From Mycolicibacterium mageritense (GTDB taxonomy: Bacteria; Actinomycetota; Actinomycetes; Mycobacteriales; Mycobacteriaceae): 64,000 nucleotides of DNA. Location: NCBI RefSeq assembly GCF_010727475.1, contig NZ_AP022567.1, positions 4,836,001 through 4,900,000 on the forward strand, written 5' to 3'. Below the pieces are notes generated by a model. The model was given only the letters and a program-made list of their open reading frames with translations, was not told the origin of the DNA and ran no database searches. Below, in pieces: positions 24,486 through 33,413 of this stretch (position 1 is its first letter; the number at the start of each line of letters is the position of its first letter). A program made the position numbers and the translations under genes.

Positions 24486-25379
24486 ATGTCGCAGCGCATT
24501 GTGATCACCGGGGCCGGTGGCATGTTAGGGCGGGTATTGGCAGGTCAGGCCAGGTCGGATGGTCGGGACGTGCTCGCGCTGACCTCTGCCGAATGTGACA
24601 TCACCGACGTCGAGGCGGTGCGCAGACACGTCGCGGCGGGCGACGTGGTGATCAACTGTGCTGCCTATACCCAGGTCGACGCCGCCGAAACCGACGAGGC
24701 CCGCGCGTACGCAGTGAACGCCGACGGGCCCGGCAACGTCGCGACGGTGTGCGCACAGGTCGGGGCGGGGCTGGTGCACGTGTCCACCGACTATGTGTTC
24801 AGCGGCGTGTTCGATGACGGGCAGCCAAGGCCATACGAGGTCGACGACCCCACCGGAGGGGTCGAGAACGTCTACGGACGCACCAAACTGGCCGGAGAGC
24901 AGGCCGTGCTGGCCGCCAAACCCGACGCGCACGTGGTCCGGACCGCCTGGGTGTACCGCGGCGCCGACGGCAGCGACTTCGTCGCGACCATGCGCCGCCT
25001 GGCGGCCGGCGACGGGCCGGTCGACGTCGTCGCCGACCAGATCGGCTCACCGACGTACACGGGGGATCTCGCGACCGCGCTGCTGGAGGTGGCCGACGGC
25101 AAGGTCAACGCGCCGATCCTGCATGCCACCAACGCCGGGCCGGCCAGTCGCTTCGAGCTGGCCCAGGCGACGTTCGCGGCGGTCGGTGCCGACCCGGATC
25201 GCGTGCGGCCGGTCGGCAGCGACCGGCATCCCCGCCCCGCGCCGCGCCCGCCCTACACGGTGTTGTCTGCGACGAAGTCGATCGATGCGGGCCTGACCCC
25301 GCTGCGGGACTGGCGGGAAGCCCTGGTCGCAGCGGTTGCGGCGGCGCCGCTGACCGGCCCGCTACCCTCTACGCCGTGA
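24486..25379 (+). CDS. rmlD: dTDP-4-dehydrorhamnose reductase RmlD
   Basis: A 297-residue short-chain reductase that makes dTDP-L-rhamnose, the donor for the arabinogalactan linker. The NAD(P) motif is VITGAGGMLGRVLAG (residues 6-20). The active-site sequence STDYVFSG and YGRTKLAGE provide the Ser/Thr-Tyr-Lys triad. It overlaps wbbL by GTGA at 25376, so the two are translated together. Confidence 0.95.
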   Translation: MSQRIVITGAGGMLGRVLAGQARSDGRDVLALTSAECDITDVEAVRRHVAAGDVVINCAAYTQVDAAETDEARAYAVNADGPGNVATVCAQVGAGLVHVSTDYVFSGVFDDGQPRPYEVDDPTGGVENVYGRTKLAGEQAVLAAKPDAHVVRTAWVYRGADGSDFVATMRRLAAGDGPVDVVADQIGSPTYTGDLATALLEVADGKVNAPILHATNAGPASRFELAQATFAAVGADPDRVRPVGSDRHPRPAPRPPYTVLSATKSIDAGLTPLRDWREALVAAVAAAPLTGPLPSTP

Positions 25380-26269
25380 CTGAGGATGCGGCCCGCCCGC
25401 TCGCGGTGGTGACGGTGACGTACTCCCCGGGCCCACACCTGGACCGGTTTCTGGCTTCACTGTCACTTGCGACGGACCGGCCCGTGACGGTCGTGATGGC
25501 CGACAACGGATCCACCGACGGTGCGCCCGAGGAAGCCGAGAAGCGGTACCCGAACGTGACGCTGCTGCGTACCGGCGGCAACCTGGGGTACGGCAGCGCG
25601 GTCAACAGGGCCGCCGCGCAACTGTCGGACGCCGAGTGTCCGGAGTTCTTCGTGGTGGCCAATCCCGACGTCCAGTGGGGGCCGCACTCGATCGACCTGC
25701 TGCTGGAGGCGGCCCGCCGATGGCCGCACGCGGGTGCCCTCGGTCCGTTGATCCGCGATCCCGACGGATCGGTGTATCCGTCAGCCCGCCACCAGCCGAG
25801 CCTGATCCGTGGCGGCATGCACGCCGTGGTGGGGCCGTTCTGGAAATCCAATCCGTGGACCGCGGCCTACCGGCAGGACCGGCAGGAGCCCAGCGAACGC
25901 GAAGTCGGCTGGCTGTCGGGCTCGTGTCTGTTGCTGCGCCGCGAGGCGTTCGAGGCGATCAACGGGTTCGACGAGCGCTACTTCATGTACATGGAGGACG
26001 TCGACCTCGGGGATCGGCTCGCACGTCAGGGTTGGCAAAACGTCTACGTGCCCACGTCGGAAGTGTTGCACTACAAGGGGCACTCCACCGGGCGCGACCC
26101 GGGCCGCAACTTGGCCGCCCATCACCGCAGCACCTACACTTTCCTCGCCGATCGGTACCCGGCGGCCTGGCAGGCGCCGCTGCGGTGGACGATTCGGGGC
26201 GCGCTGGCGGCACGCGCGGGCCTGGTGGTCGGTAGTTCTCGGCGTAGACAGGCGAAAGGGCAGCGCTGA
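25376..26269 (+). CDS. wbbL: Rhamnosyltransferase WbbL
   Basis: A 297-residue GT2-family glycosyltransferase that adds L-rhamnose to decaprenyl-P-P-GlcNAc, the linker between arabinogalactan and peptidoglycan. Motifs are VVTVTYSPGPHLDRFLASL, DNGSTDGAPEEA, GNLGYGSAVN and NPDVQWG, with the acceptor-site segment GSCLLLRREAFEAINGFD and FMYMEDVDL. The GTG start overlaps the rmlD stop. In M. tuberculosis it is essential. Confidence 0.94.
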   Translation: MTEDAARPLAVVTVTYSPGPHLDRFLASLSLATDRPVTVVMADNGSTDGAPEEAEKRYPNVTLLRTGGNLGYGSAVNRAAAQLSDAECPEFFVVANPDVQWGPHSIDLLLEAARRWPHAGALGPLIRDPDGSVYPSARHQPSLIRGGMHAVVGPFWKSNPWTAAYRQDRQEPSEREVGWLSGSCLLLRREAFEAINGFDERYFMYMEDVDLGDRLARQGWQNVYVPTSEVLHYKGHSTGRDPGRNLAAHHRSTYTFLADRYPAAWQAPLRWTIRGALAARAGLVVGSSRRRQAKGQR

Positions 26270-26270
26270 C

Positions 26271-27350
26271 GTGATCAATCCTGCGGAAGTGGACGCTGTC
26301 GTCCTCGTCGGCGGACAGGGCACCCGGCTGCGCCCGCTGACCCTGTCGGCCCCCAAGCCCATGCTGCCCACTGCAGGCGTGCCGTTCCTGACCCACTTGT
26401 TGTCGCGGATCGCCGCGGCGGGCATCAAGCACGTCGTGATGGGCACGTCGTACAAGGCTGAGGTCTTCGAGGCGGAATTCGGGGACGGATCCGAGTTGGG
26501 CCTCGACATCGAGTACGTCACCGAGACAGAAGCGCTCGGCACGGGCGGCGCGATCGCCAACGTGGCGGGCAAGCTGCGCTACGACACCGCGATGGTGTTC
26601 AACGGCGACGTGCTGTCCGCGGTCGACCTCGGCGAGCTGCTCGAAGCCCACGATGCCCACAAGGCCGACGTGACGCTGCACCTGGTGCGGGTCGGCGACC
26701 CGCGGGCGTTCGGATGCGTGCCCACCGACGGCGACGGCCTGGTGACGGCATTCCTGGAGAAGACGCAGGATCCGCCGACCGATCAGATCAACGCCGGCTG
26801 CTACGTGTTCAAGCGCACCATCATCGAGCAGATCCCACGAGGCCGGGCGCTGTCGGTCGAGCGGGAGATCTTTCCCGAGGTGTTGTCGCGCGGGCTGCGT
26901 ATGTGCGGCTTCGTCGATGCGTCGTACTGGCGGGACATGGGTACCCCGGAGGATTTCGTACGTGGCTCGGCCGATCTGGTGCGTGGTATCGCGCCCTCGC
27001 CCGCGCTGAACGGACACCGCGGAGAATCGTTGGTGCACGACGGCGCCGGGGTCGCCCCGGGCGCACTGCTGATCGGCGGGACCGTGGTGGGCCGGGGCGC
27101 CGAGATCGGCGCGGGCGCGCGCCTCGACGGAGCGGTGATCTTCGACGGCGTGCGCGTCGAGGCGGGCGCGGTCATCGAGCGTTCGATCATCGGCTTCGGT
27201 GCGCGGATCGGGCCGCGTGCCTTGATCCGCGACGGGGTGATCGGTGACGGCGCCGACATCGGCGCGCGGTGCGAATTGCTGCGGGGGGCCCGGGTGTGGC
27301 CCGGCGTGACGATTCCCGACGGCGGCATCCGCTACTCGACCGACGTCTGA
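26271..27350 (+). CDS. manC: Mannose-1-phosphate guanylyltransferase (ManB/RmlA2, Rv3264c-like)
   Basis: A 359-residue nucleotidyltransferase that makes GDP-mannose for LAM, lipomannan and glycans. The signature GGQGTRLRPLTLSAPKPML is at residues 13-31, with GTGGAIANV and the metal site VFNGDVLSAVDL. The C-terminal 100 residues are a left-handed hexapeptide-repeat region (VIFDGVRVEAGAVIERSIIG and so on). GTG 26271 lies one base after the wbbL stop. M. tuberculosis naming calls this gene manB; manC is used here to avoid confusion with the phosphomannomutase at 32025. Confidence 0.92.
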   Translation: MINPAEVDAVVLVGGQGTRLRPLTLSAPKPMLPTAGVPFLTHLLSRIAAAGIKHVVMGTSYKAEVFEAEFGDGSELGLDIEYVTETEALGTGGAIANVAGKLRYDTAMVFNGDVLSAVDLGELLEAHDAHKADVTLHLVRVGDPRAFGCVPTDGDGLVTAFLEKTQDPPTDQINAGCYVFKRTIIEQIPRGRALSVEREIFPEVLSRGLRMCGFVDASYWRDMGTPEDFVRGSADLVRGIAPSPALNGHRGESLVHDGAGVAPGALLIGGTVVGRGAEIGAGARLDGAVIFDGVRVEAGAVIERSIIGFGARIGPRALIRDGVIGDGADIGARCELLRGARVWPGVTIPDGGIRYSTDV

Positions 27351-27355
27351 CTCTG

Positions 27356-27418
27356 CGCCGAGACTACGGTTCTTGGCGAGGATCGGCGGAAATCGCGCCA
27401 GAAACCGTAGTCTCGGCG
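27356..27418. repeat. Long inverted repeat at the convergent end of manC and the NUDIX gene
   Basis: Perfect 16-base arms (27356-27371 and 27403-27418) around 31 bases. The outer parts are GCCGAGACTACGGTT and its complement. It follows the manC stop by 5 bases and encodes the last residues of the NUDIX protein on the other strand, so it probably terminates manC and is part of the NUDIX reading frame. Confidence 0.75.
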
Positions 27419-27930
27419 AGCTGGCTGAGCCCGAAGTCGGTGCCCTCGGGCAGCGCGTCGAGCGGCCACCACCGCAGGTCCAAAGACTCGTCGCTGCAGA
27501 CGATCTCGGCCCCCTCCGGGGCTCGCACCACGAACTGCATGTCGAGGTGACGGGTCGGCACGCCCAGTGAACAGGTCACCGGATGCGCGTGCACCGCAGC
27601 CAGTTCGGGGTCGATAGTCAGTCCGGTGATCCCGGATTCCTCGGTGGCCTCGCGCAGCGCGGCCGCGTGGATGTCGACGTCGTCGGCCTCGCAGTGACCG
27701 CCGAGTTGCAGCCATCGGCCGAATCGCGGATGCAGTGTCAGCAGGGTGCGCGTGCCCGTGTGGTCGAGGACCAGCGCCGAGGCCGTGATATGGCCTGGCA
27801 CACACGACCGTTGGCACGCGTCGGGGCGGGCGGCCAGGAACGACAGCAGCGCGTGGCGCAGGCTGTCCTGGGCGGGATCGGTTGTCCGCCAGTCGGTGAG
27901 CACCGTGACGGCCGAGGTGTGAAGACTCAT
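27364..27930 (-). CDS. NUDIX hydrolase
   Basis: A 188-residue NUDIX-fold hydrolase of nucleoside-diphosphate-linked compounds. The NUDIX box is GGHCEADDVDIHAAALREAT (start) followed by EESG, matching Gx5Ex7REUxEExGU with one residue more in the first gap. The C-terminus (about residues 172-188) is encoded by the inverted repeat at 27356-27418. ATG 27930 overlaps the fbiB stop by ATGA, so it may be translated after fbiB. Substrate is not known. Confidence 0.85.
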   Translation of the reverse strand: MSLHTSAVTVLTDWRTTDPAQDSLRHALLSFLAARPDACQRSCVPGHITASALVLDHTGTRTLLTLHPRFGRWLQLGGHCEADDVDIHAAALREATEESGITGLTIDPELAAVHAHPVTCSLGVPTRHLDMQFVVRAPEGAEIVCSDESLDLRWWPLDALPEGTDFGLSQLAETTVSGAISADPRQEP

Positions 27931-29267
27931 CGCACAATCAACAGGTCAGCGGTCGGCACGGGCTCACGCGGCGGCTGCGCCTCGGCCGGATAGCCGATCG
28001 CGATGGCGCCCAAGGGCTCCCAATCGGGCGGCAGGTCCAGTTCGGTGCGTACCAGCTCGCCCGCGAAGATCGTCGAGCCTATCCAGCAGCTGCCGACGTC
28101 GCGCACGGCGAGTGCGACCAACAGCGCCTGGACGGCCGCGCCGACCGCGACTGTGAACATGGTGTGCTCGGCCTCGGTGCGTGCGGCATCCGGATAGCTG
28201 TGTGCGCCATCGGGTACCAGGAACGGGATCACCAGTTCCGGTGCGTCGTACAGGATCTGCCCGCGGCCGACACGACGTTCGACGGATTGGGGATCGCGGC
28301 CGTCGCCGCTGAGGTCGGCCCGCCACCGGTCCTTCATGCGGTCCAATAGTCGGGTGCGGGTCGACGGGTCGCGGACCCAGACGAACCGCACCGGACGGGT
28401 GTGGTGCGGGGCCGGCGCGGTCAGCGCCTCGCCGACCGCGGCCTCGATGAGCTCGGCAGGCACCGGTTCGGTGCTGAAGCTGCGCACGGACCGGCGCAGC
28501 AGCTGAGCCTGCGTGCGGCCCAACTGGATCGCCTCGGCGGTACCCAGCCAGAACAGGTCGTCCTCGCCGGAGCGCAGCAGCGTCTTCGCGGTCGATCCGT
28601 CGTCGGTGACGGCCATGCCGCGGACCACGGCCACCGGGATCGCGGTGAGCTTGCCCTTTACCAGATCGGCTGCGGCGGCGATCTCGTCGGCCACCGCGAC
28701 CTCGGTCACGACCAACTCGTTGCCGTGCCGGTCGCGGGCCCCCGCATAGCCGTGCAGCACGGTCAGCCCGGCGGCGCCGATCGCGAAGTCGGTCTGGCCG
28801 TTACGCCATGCCCGACCCATGGTGTCGGTGATCACCACGCCCACAGTGACGCCGAGTTGCTCACGCAACCCGTCGCGCAGCGCGGCGGCGCTGCCGTCGG
28901 GATCGACCGGCAGCAGCGCGAGTTCGGTGGATCCGACATTGGAACCGTCGACGCCCGCGGCCGCCTGCACCAGTCCGATCGCGTTCTCGGTGATCAACGT
29001 GCGGCCCTTGCGGGCCAGCACCCGTACAGCCTCCCCGTCGATCAGCTTGCGGCGCAGGGCATCCCGCTCCTCAGGATCGGCGGGTGCGTCGACGATGCGG
29101 CCCTCGCACTTGGACAGCACCTTGCTCGTGACGACGAGCACGTCGCCATCGCGCAGCCACGGCGCGGCCGTGACGAGCGCGCCCACCAGATCGTCTCCCG
29201 GCCGGAACTCAGGCAGGCCGGGAACCGGCAGGATCTCGACGGCGCCGGCCGAACCATGCTCGTTCAC
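27927..29267 (-). CDS. fbiB: Coenzyme F420 biosynthesis protein FbiB
   Basis: A 446-residue bifunctional protein. The N-terminal half (about 1-245) is the CofE-type F420-0:gamma-glutamyl ligase (VVTSKVLSKCEGRIVD, ITDTMGRAWRNGQTDFAIG). The C-terminal half is a nitroreductase-like FMN domain (SVRSFSTEPVPAELI, VRDVGSCWIGSTIF) that reduces dehydro-F420-0. Start GTG 29267 overlaps the fbiA stop (GTGA). The length fits M. tuberculosis FbiB (448). Confidence 0.95.
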   Translation of the reverse strand: MNEHGSAGAVEILPVPGLPEFRPGDDLVGALVTAAPWLRDGDVLVVTSKVLSKCEGRIVDAPADPEERDALRRKLIDGEAVRVLARKGRTLITENAIGLVQAAAGVDGSNVGSTELALLPVDPDGSAAALRDGLREQLGVTVGVVITDTMGRAWRNGQTDFAIGAAGLTVLHGYAGARDRHGNELVVTEVAVADEIAAAADLVKGKLTAIPVAVVRGMAVTDDGSTAKTLLRSGEDDLFWLGTAEAIQLGRTQAQLLRRSVRSFSTEPVPAELIEAAVGEALTAPAPHHTRPVRFVWVRDPSTRTRLLDRMKDRWRADLSGDGRDPQSVERRVGRGQILYDAPELVIPFLVPDGAHSYPDAARTEAEHTMFTVAVGAAVQALLVALAVRDVGSCWIGSTIFAGELVRTELDLPPDWEPLGAIAIGYPAEAQPPREPVPTADLLIVR

Positions 29268-30247
29268 AGCGCCACTCCCGCGAGTTCGAGGCCGGCGCGC
29301 ACCATCTCGGCCGTGGCCGCGGGGTCGGTCATCAGCAGCGGAACGGCGCGCACCTGCACGCCGTCGATCTCGGCGTGATCGCCTTCGTGTACCAGCCAGC
29401 CGTCGAGCAGCCCGGTGCCCGAGCGGGCGCCGAAGTGCTTGCCGACGGCCTCCGACGTGGAGTCGACCCCGATGATGGACAGGCATTCATCGGCCATGCC
29501 GCGCAACGGTTTTCCGGCGATGATGGGGGAGTATCCGATGACCGGCGCGCTGGTCGAGCGCAGCGCGCCCCGGATACCGGGAATCTGCAGGATGGGTCCG
29601 ATGCTCACGACCGGATTTGACGGCGCCAGCAACACCACGTCGGCCTCGGCGATGGCGTCGGTCACGCCCGGCCCGGCGGTTGCCTGCTCGGCCCCGACGA
29701 ACGCAAAACTGTGCGACGGCACCTGCGCGCGGTAGCGCACCCACCACTCCTGGAAGTGGATCGCGCGGCGCTCGCCGTCGTTCGGGTCGGTGATCACGAC
29801 GTGGGTCTCGCTGCGGTCGTCGCTGGCAGGCAGCAGCCGCGCGCCGGGGTTCCACCGCTTGCACAGCGCCTCGGTCACCTGGGACAGCGGGTAGCCCGCG
29901 CGCAGCATCTGGCTGCGGACCAGGTGGGTGGCCAGGTCGCGGTCTCCGAGGCCGAACCAGTCCGGCTGCACCCCGTAGGCCGCGAGTTCCTCCTTCGCGT
30001 GCCACGTTTCATTGCGGTGCCCCCAGCCGCGTTCCGGATCGATGCCGCCGCCGAGGGTGTACATACAGGTGTCGAGGTCGGGGCAGATCCGTACGCCGTG
30101 CATCCACGCGTCGTCGCCGACATTGACGATCGCGGTGAGTTCATGCTTGCTGCTGCCGTCCCCGAAGCTGCCGAGTCGCAACAGGTTCTGGACGCCCAGC
30201 AAAAACCGTGCGCCGCCAACTCCGCCGACCAGAACGGTGATCTTCAC
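29264..30247 (-). CDS. fbiA: Phosphoenolpyruvyl transferase FbiA (CofD)
   Basis: A 327-residue enzyme that transfers the phosphoenolpyruvyl-containing group to Fo to make dehydro-F420-0. The N-terminal TVLVGGVGGARFLLGV, NVGDDAWMHG and DLDTCMYTLGG, and the late SNPVVSIGPIL are hallmarks. GTG 30247 was chosen because VKITVLVGG aligns with the usual start; GTG 30259 is an alternative. It is divergent from whiB2. Confidence 0.94.
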   Translation of the reverse strand: MKITVLVGGVGGARFLLGVQNLLRLGSFGDGSSKHELTAIVNVGDDAWMHGVRICPDLDTCMYTLGGGIDPERGWGHRNETWHAKEELAAYGVQPDWFGLGDRDLATHLVRSQMLRAGYPLSQVTEALCKRWNPGARLLPASDDRSETHVVITDPNDGERRAIHFQEWWVRYRAQVPSHSFAFVGAEQATAGPGVTDAIAEADVVLLAPSNPVVSIGPILQIPGIRGALRSTSAPVIGYSPIIAGKPLRGMADECLSIIGVDSTSEAVGKHFGARSGTGLLDGWLVHEGDHAEIDGVQVRAVPLLMTDPAATAEMVRAGLELAGVAL

Positions 30248-30540
30248 AACGTCCGACACTAGGCGTTCGGGTGCCGTGCACGGAAACGACGTCGTCACGA
30301 CCAGGACACGCCGAGGTCGCGACGCGCCGAATTGATATCACGAGATGGTATGAATTCCGGCCATTCCGCTTGACCCTGGCAGCTAACACGTGTGTAATCA
30401 CAGCAGTGTCATTTCCTGGTTGGTGGCCGATCCTGGTGTCGCGGACCGAGATTCGATCATCTGTTCGAATGGAATGGCCGCATATCACAATAGTGGGGCT
30501 CCACTGAGGATCTATGAGACCGAGTGAGGAGGCGGGGGAT
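30248..30540 (+). promoter_or_regulatory. Long whiB2 leader with inverted repeat
   Basis: This 293-base divergent region has no gene. It holds a long-range inverted repeat, CGGCCATTCC (30358-30367) and GGAATGGCCG (30471-30480), and the smaller ATTCG...CGAAT at 30451-30470. It is less GC-rich than its surroundings. The strong GAGGAGG-like site is near 30525-30531. The repeat may fold the whiB2 leader or bind a regulator. Confidence 0.45.
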
Positions 30541-30930
30541 ATGTCTTATGAGAGCGGCGATTTCGATCGTGTGGTCCGGTTTGACAGCCGGCTACTCGGC
30601 TCGGTAGACAACGCACCGCACATCAACACCGGGCCGACACCGATGGGGGCAGCCGGACGTCCTCAACTGAGTTTGGTTCCCGATCAGATTGATGTTGCTC
30701 CGGCAACCGAAGACGACCAATGGCAGGAACGCGCCCTGTGTGCGCAGACCGATCCGGAGGCCTTCTTCCCGGAGAAGGGCGGGTCTACCCGCGAGGCCAA
30801 ACGCATCTGCCAGGGCTGCGAAGTCAAAGACGCTTGCCTGGAATACGCGTTGGCGCACGATGAACGCTTCGGAATTTGGGGAGGTTTGTCGGAACGCGAA
30901 CGCCGGCGCCTCAAGCGCGGCATCATCTAG
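30541..30930 (+). CDS. whiB2: WhiB2/WhmD iron-sulfur transcription factor
   Basis: A 129-residue WhiB-family protein needed for septation in mycobacteria. Its four cluster Cys are in ALCAQTD and in the CxxC-x5-C of ICQGCEVKDAC. The G[VI]WGG turn (FGIWGGLSERERRRLKRG) and the basic C-terminus bind DNA or sigma factor. ATG 30541 was chosen as it matches the long WhmD form; M. tuberculosis WhiB2 is annotated shorter. It is convergent with the metallopeptidase-like gene, 11 bases apart. Confidence 0.95.
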   Translation: MSYESGDFDRVVRFDSRLLGSVDNAPHINTGPTPMGAAGRPQLSLVPDQIDVAPATEDDQWQERALCAQTDPEAFFPEKGGSTREAKRICQGCEVKDACLEYALAHDERFGIWGGLSERERRRLKRGII

Positions 30931-30941
30931 CTAGACGGGCG

Positions 30942-31406
30942 TCACTCGTCGTCGATCGTCGGGTCGATGACGGGTGGTTCCACCCCCAGGTAGGTGGCCA
31001 CCTGAGCCACCAGAATTTCGTGCAACAGCTCGGCAAGCTCGTCGGCCCCTTTGGCACGACGCTCGATAGGCTTGCGAAACAACACAATTCGTGCCCGCGT
31101 CGCATTTCCTCTGACATCGACCCCTGCGGGTATCAACCGGGCCAACGCGATCGGGCCATCAGCGATCACCTCGGCGGGCCACTGCACACTGTCCGGATCC
31201 TTGGGTGACATCCGAGGGATCTCGTCGACAGCCACGTCGAGCGTGGACACCCGGGATGACCACCGCCGCTCGATCGGCTCGTAGGCCTCCAGCACCGCCA
31301 TGTCGAAACGCTCCGCGCGACTGCGCCAGCCCGGCACGGTCCGGGGCAGCAGCGGTCCGCGGATGTCGCGACCACGCCGGGATCGCCAAGGGTTGCGCTG
31401 CGGCAC
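30942..31406 (-). CDS. Metallopeptidase-family protein with degenerate zinc motif (Rv3259-like)
   Basis: A 154-residue protein with a basic N-terminus and a core resembling small zincin-like peptidases (LFRKPIERRAKGADELAEL, then LHEILVAQVATYLGVEP). The usual HExxH is changed: H129 and E130 are present but the second zinc ligand is V133. The family name is therefore structural; catalysis is doubtful. It is convergent with whiB2 and divergent from the DUF3499 gene across 89 bases. Confidence 0.75.
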   Translation of the reverse strand: MPQRNPWRSRRGRDIRGPLLPRTVPGWRSRAERFDMAVLEAYEPIERRWSSRVSTLDVAVDEIPRMSPKDPDSVQWPAEVIADGPIALARLIPAGVDVRGNATRARIVLFRKPIERRAKGADELAELLHEILVAQVATYLGVEPPVIDPTIDDE

Positions 31407-31482
31407 GTCGATGATCGTAACGGTTCGGGATCGGCGGGCCCGTGGCTGCGCGTGTCCACCACCGCCCGACGTTTCCGCACGA

Positions 31483-31488
31483 TAATCT
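31483..31488 (+). promoter_or_regulatory. -10 box of the DUF3499 gene (leaderless)
   Basis: TAATCT, 7 bases before GTG 31496. No ribosome site fits between, as in leaderless mycobacterial genes. No clear -35. Confidence 0.45.
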
Positions 31489-31495
31489 CTCGTGC

Positions 31496-31915
31496 GTGAA
31501 TGTTCCCCGTCGCTGCTGCCGGCCCGGGTGCCCGCATTACGCCGTGGCGACGCTGACCTTCGTCTACTCCGACTCGACGGCCGTCGTCGGGCCCCTGGCC
31601 ACCGTCTCCGAGCCCCACTCGTGGGATCTGTGCGTCGGGCACGCCAGCCGCATCACCGCGCCCCGCGGCTGGGAGCTGGTGCGGCACGCCGGACCCTTGC
31701 CGTCGCATCCCGACGAGGACGACCTGGTGGCACTTGCCGACGCCGTGCGCGAGGGGCATCCCACGGCGGCGCCGCGTGGCGGTGTCGTGGCCGGCTTCTC
31801 CGATCCCGTGACCGGCGCGAGCGGTGGTGCTGTGATGGCGCCCGCGGCCCGGCAGACGGAAACCAGTGGACGGCGTCGCGGTCACCTGCGGGTGCTGCCC
31901 GACCCCAGCGACTAG
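31496..31915 (+). CDS. DUF3499 family protein (Rv3258c-like)
   Basis: A 139-residue protein with a small metal-binding-like N-terminus (CCRPGCPHYAVATLTFVYSD), a later CVGH at about residues 47-50, and a polar, probably disordered C-terminal half. The C/H spacing suggests a zinc ribbon. GTG 31496 is preceded by a -10 box at 7 bases, which decides this start. Function unknown; always near whiB2 and manB in mycobacteria. Confidence 0.85.
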   Translation: MNVPRRCCRPGCPHYAVATLTFVYSDSTAVVGPLATVSEPHSWDLCVGHASRITAPRGWELVRHAGPLPSHPDEDDLVALADAVREGHPTAAPRGGVVAGFSDPVTGASGGAVMAPAARQTETSGRRRGHLRVLPDPSD

Positions 31916-31987
31916 AACGTTGATTAGACAACGGTTAGGCAGCACAGCCCGGCCAGACTAGTGACCGTGAAGAACGCGTGCGACGGT

Positions 31988-31993
31988 TAGGCT
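31988..31993 (+). promoter_or_regulatory. -10 box of the phosphomannomutase gene
   Basis: TAGGCT, 31 bases before ATG 32025, with AAGGAG at 32013-32018. No convincing -35. The same hexamer is used before tmk and the gene at 51041. Confidence 0.4.
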
Positions 31994-32024
31994 GGCGCCA
32001 ACGATCCCGTTCACAAGGAGTTCT

Positions 32025-33413
32025 ATGTCTCGGCCAGCGGCGGCTGTTCACGGTGTCATCAAGGCGTATGACGTCCGCGGTCTGGTCGGCACCGAAATCG
32101 ACGAGCAGTTCGTCGCCGAGGTCGGCAGCGCGTTCGCCCGGCTGGTCCGCGCGGAAGGTGCCACGCAGGTCGTCGTCGGGTACGACATGCGGGCGAGTTC
32201 GCCGTCGTTGGCGTCGGCGTTCGCCGACGGGGTCACGGCTCAGGGGCTCGACGTCGTCCGCATCGGGTTGGCGTCCACCGACGAGCTCTACTTCGCCTCC
32301 GGTCTGTTGGACTGCCCGGGCGCGATGTTCACCGCAAGCCACAACCCCGCCGCCTACAACGGCATCAAGCTCTGCCGGGCCGGCGCCAAACCGGTCGGCA
32401 AGGACACGGGTCTGTCCGTCATCTCCGATGAGGTGATCGCGGGCGTTCCCGGGTACGAAGGCGCCGCAGGCACCGTGACCGATCGGGATGTGCTGGCCGA
32501 CTACGGGGCGTTCCTGCGGTCCCTGGTGGACCTGAGCAGCCTGCGCGACCTGCGGATCGCGGTCGACGCCGGAAACGGCATGGCCGGCCACACCACCCCC
32601 GCGGTGCTCGGGCCGCTCCCGGGCGCCACGGTCGAGCCGCTGTACTTCGAGTTGGACGGCACGTTCCCCAATCACGAGGCCAATCCGCTCAACCCGGCCA
32701 ACCTCGTGGACCTGCAGGCGCACGTACTGGCAACCGGCGCCGACATCGGGCTCGCCTTCGACGGCGACGCCGACCGCTGCTTCGTCGTCGACGAACTGGG
32801 CCGTCCGGTGTCCCCGTCCGCGGTCACCGCGCTGGTCGCCGCACGCGAGCTCAAGCGCGAGATCGGTGCGACCGTCATCCACAACCTGATCACGTCGCGG
32901 GCCGTGCCGGAGTTGGTGATCGAACGCGGCGGCACCCCGGTGCGCTCGCGGGTCGGGCACTCCTACATCAAGGCCCTGATGGCCGAAACCGGTGCCATCT
33001 TCGGTGGCGAGCACTCGGCGCACTACTACTTCCGGGATTTCTGGGGCGCCGACTCGGGCATGCTGGCCGCGCTGCACGTGCTCGCCGCGCTCGGCGAGCA
33101 GGACCGGCCGCTGTCCGAGCTGATGGCCGACTACCAACGCTACGAGTCCTCCGGCGAGATCAACTTCACGGTCACCGATGCCCCCGCATGCGTCGACGCG
33201 GTACTGCGCGCGTACGGCAGCGAGATTCACTCCATCGACCACCTCGACGGTGTCACCGTCGACCTCGGCGACGGCCGATGGTTCAACCTGCGCACGTCGA
33301 ACACCGAACCGTTGTTGCGGCTCAACGTCGAAGCGCGCACCACCGAGGACGTCGAGGCGATAGTCGAGAAGGTCGCCGGGCACATCAACCCGCTCAGCGA
33401 GGCCGTGCCATGA
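32025..33413 (+). CDS. manB: Phosphomannomutase/phosphoglucomutase
   Basis: A 462-residue alpha-D-phosphohexomutase that interconverts mannose-6- and mannose-1-phosphate for GDP-mannose supply. The phosphoserine loop is FTASHNPAAYNGIK, the Mg site FDGDADRCFVVD, the sugar loop GGEHSAHYYFRDF and the phosphate site RTSNTEPLLRLN. ATG 32025 has AAGGAG 6 bases upstream. It overlaps the next gene by ATGA, and manA follows, so three genes form one mannose operon. Confidence 0.95.
   Translation: MSRPAAAVHGVIKAYDVRGLVGTEIDEQFVAEVGSAFARLVRAEGATQVVVGYDMRASSPSLASAFADGVTAQGLDVVRIGLASTDELYFASGLLDCPGAMFTASHNPAAYNGIKLCRAGAKPVGKDTGLSVISDEVIAGVPGYEGAAGTVTDRDVLADYGAFLRSLVDLSSLRDLRIAVDAGNGMAGHTTPAVLGPLPGATVEPLYFELDGTFPNHEANPLNPANLVDLQAHVLATGADIGLAFDGDADRCFVVDELGRPVSPSAVTALVAARELKREIGATVIHNLITSRAVPELVIERGGTPVRSRVGHSYIKALMAETGAIFGGEHSAHYYFRDFWGADSGMLAALHVLAALGEQDRPLSELMADYQRYESSGEINFTVTDAPACVDAVLRAYGSEIHSIDHLDGVTVDLGDGRWFNLRTSNTEPLLRLNVEARTTEDVEAIVEKVAGHINPLSEAVP

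Noticed and set aside
31916..31940. CGTTG/CAACG hairpin as a terminator
   Set aside because: Only 5 base pairs and no T-run.
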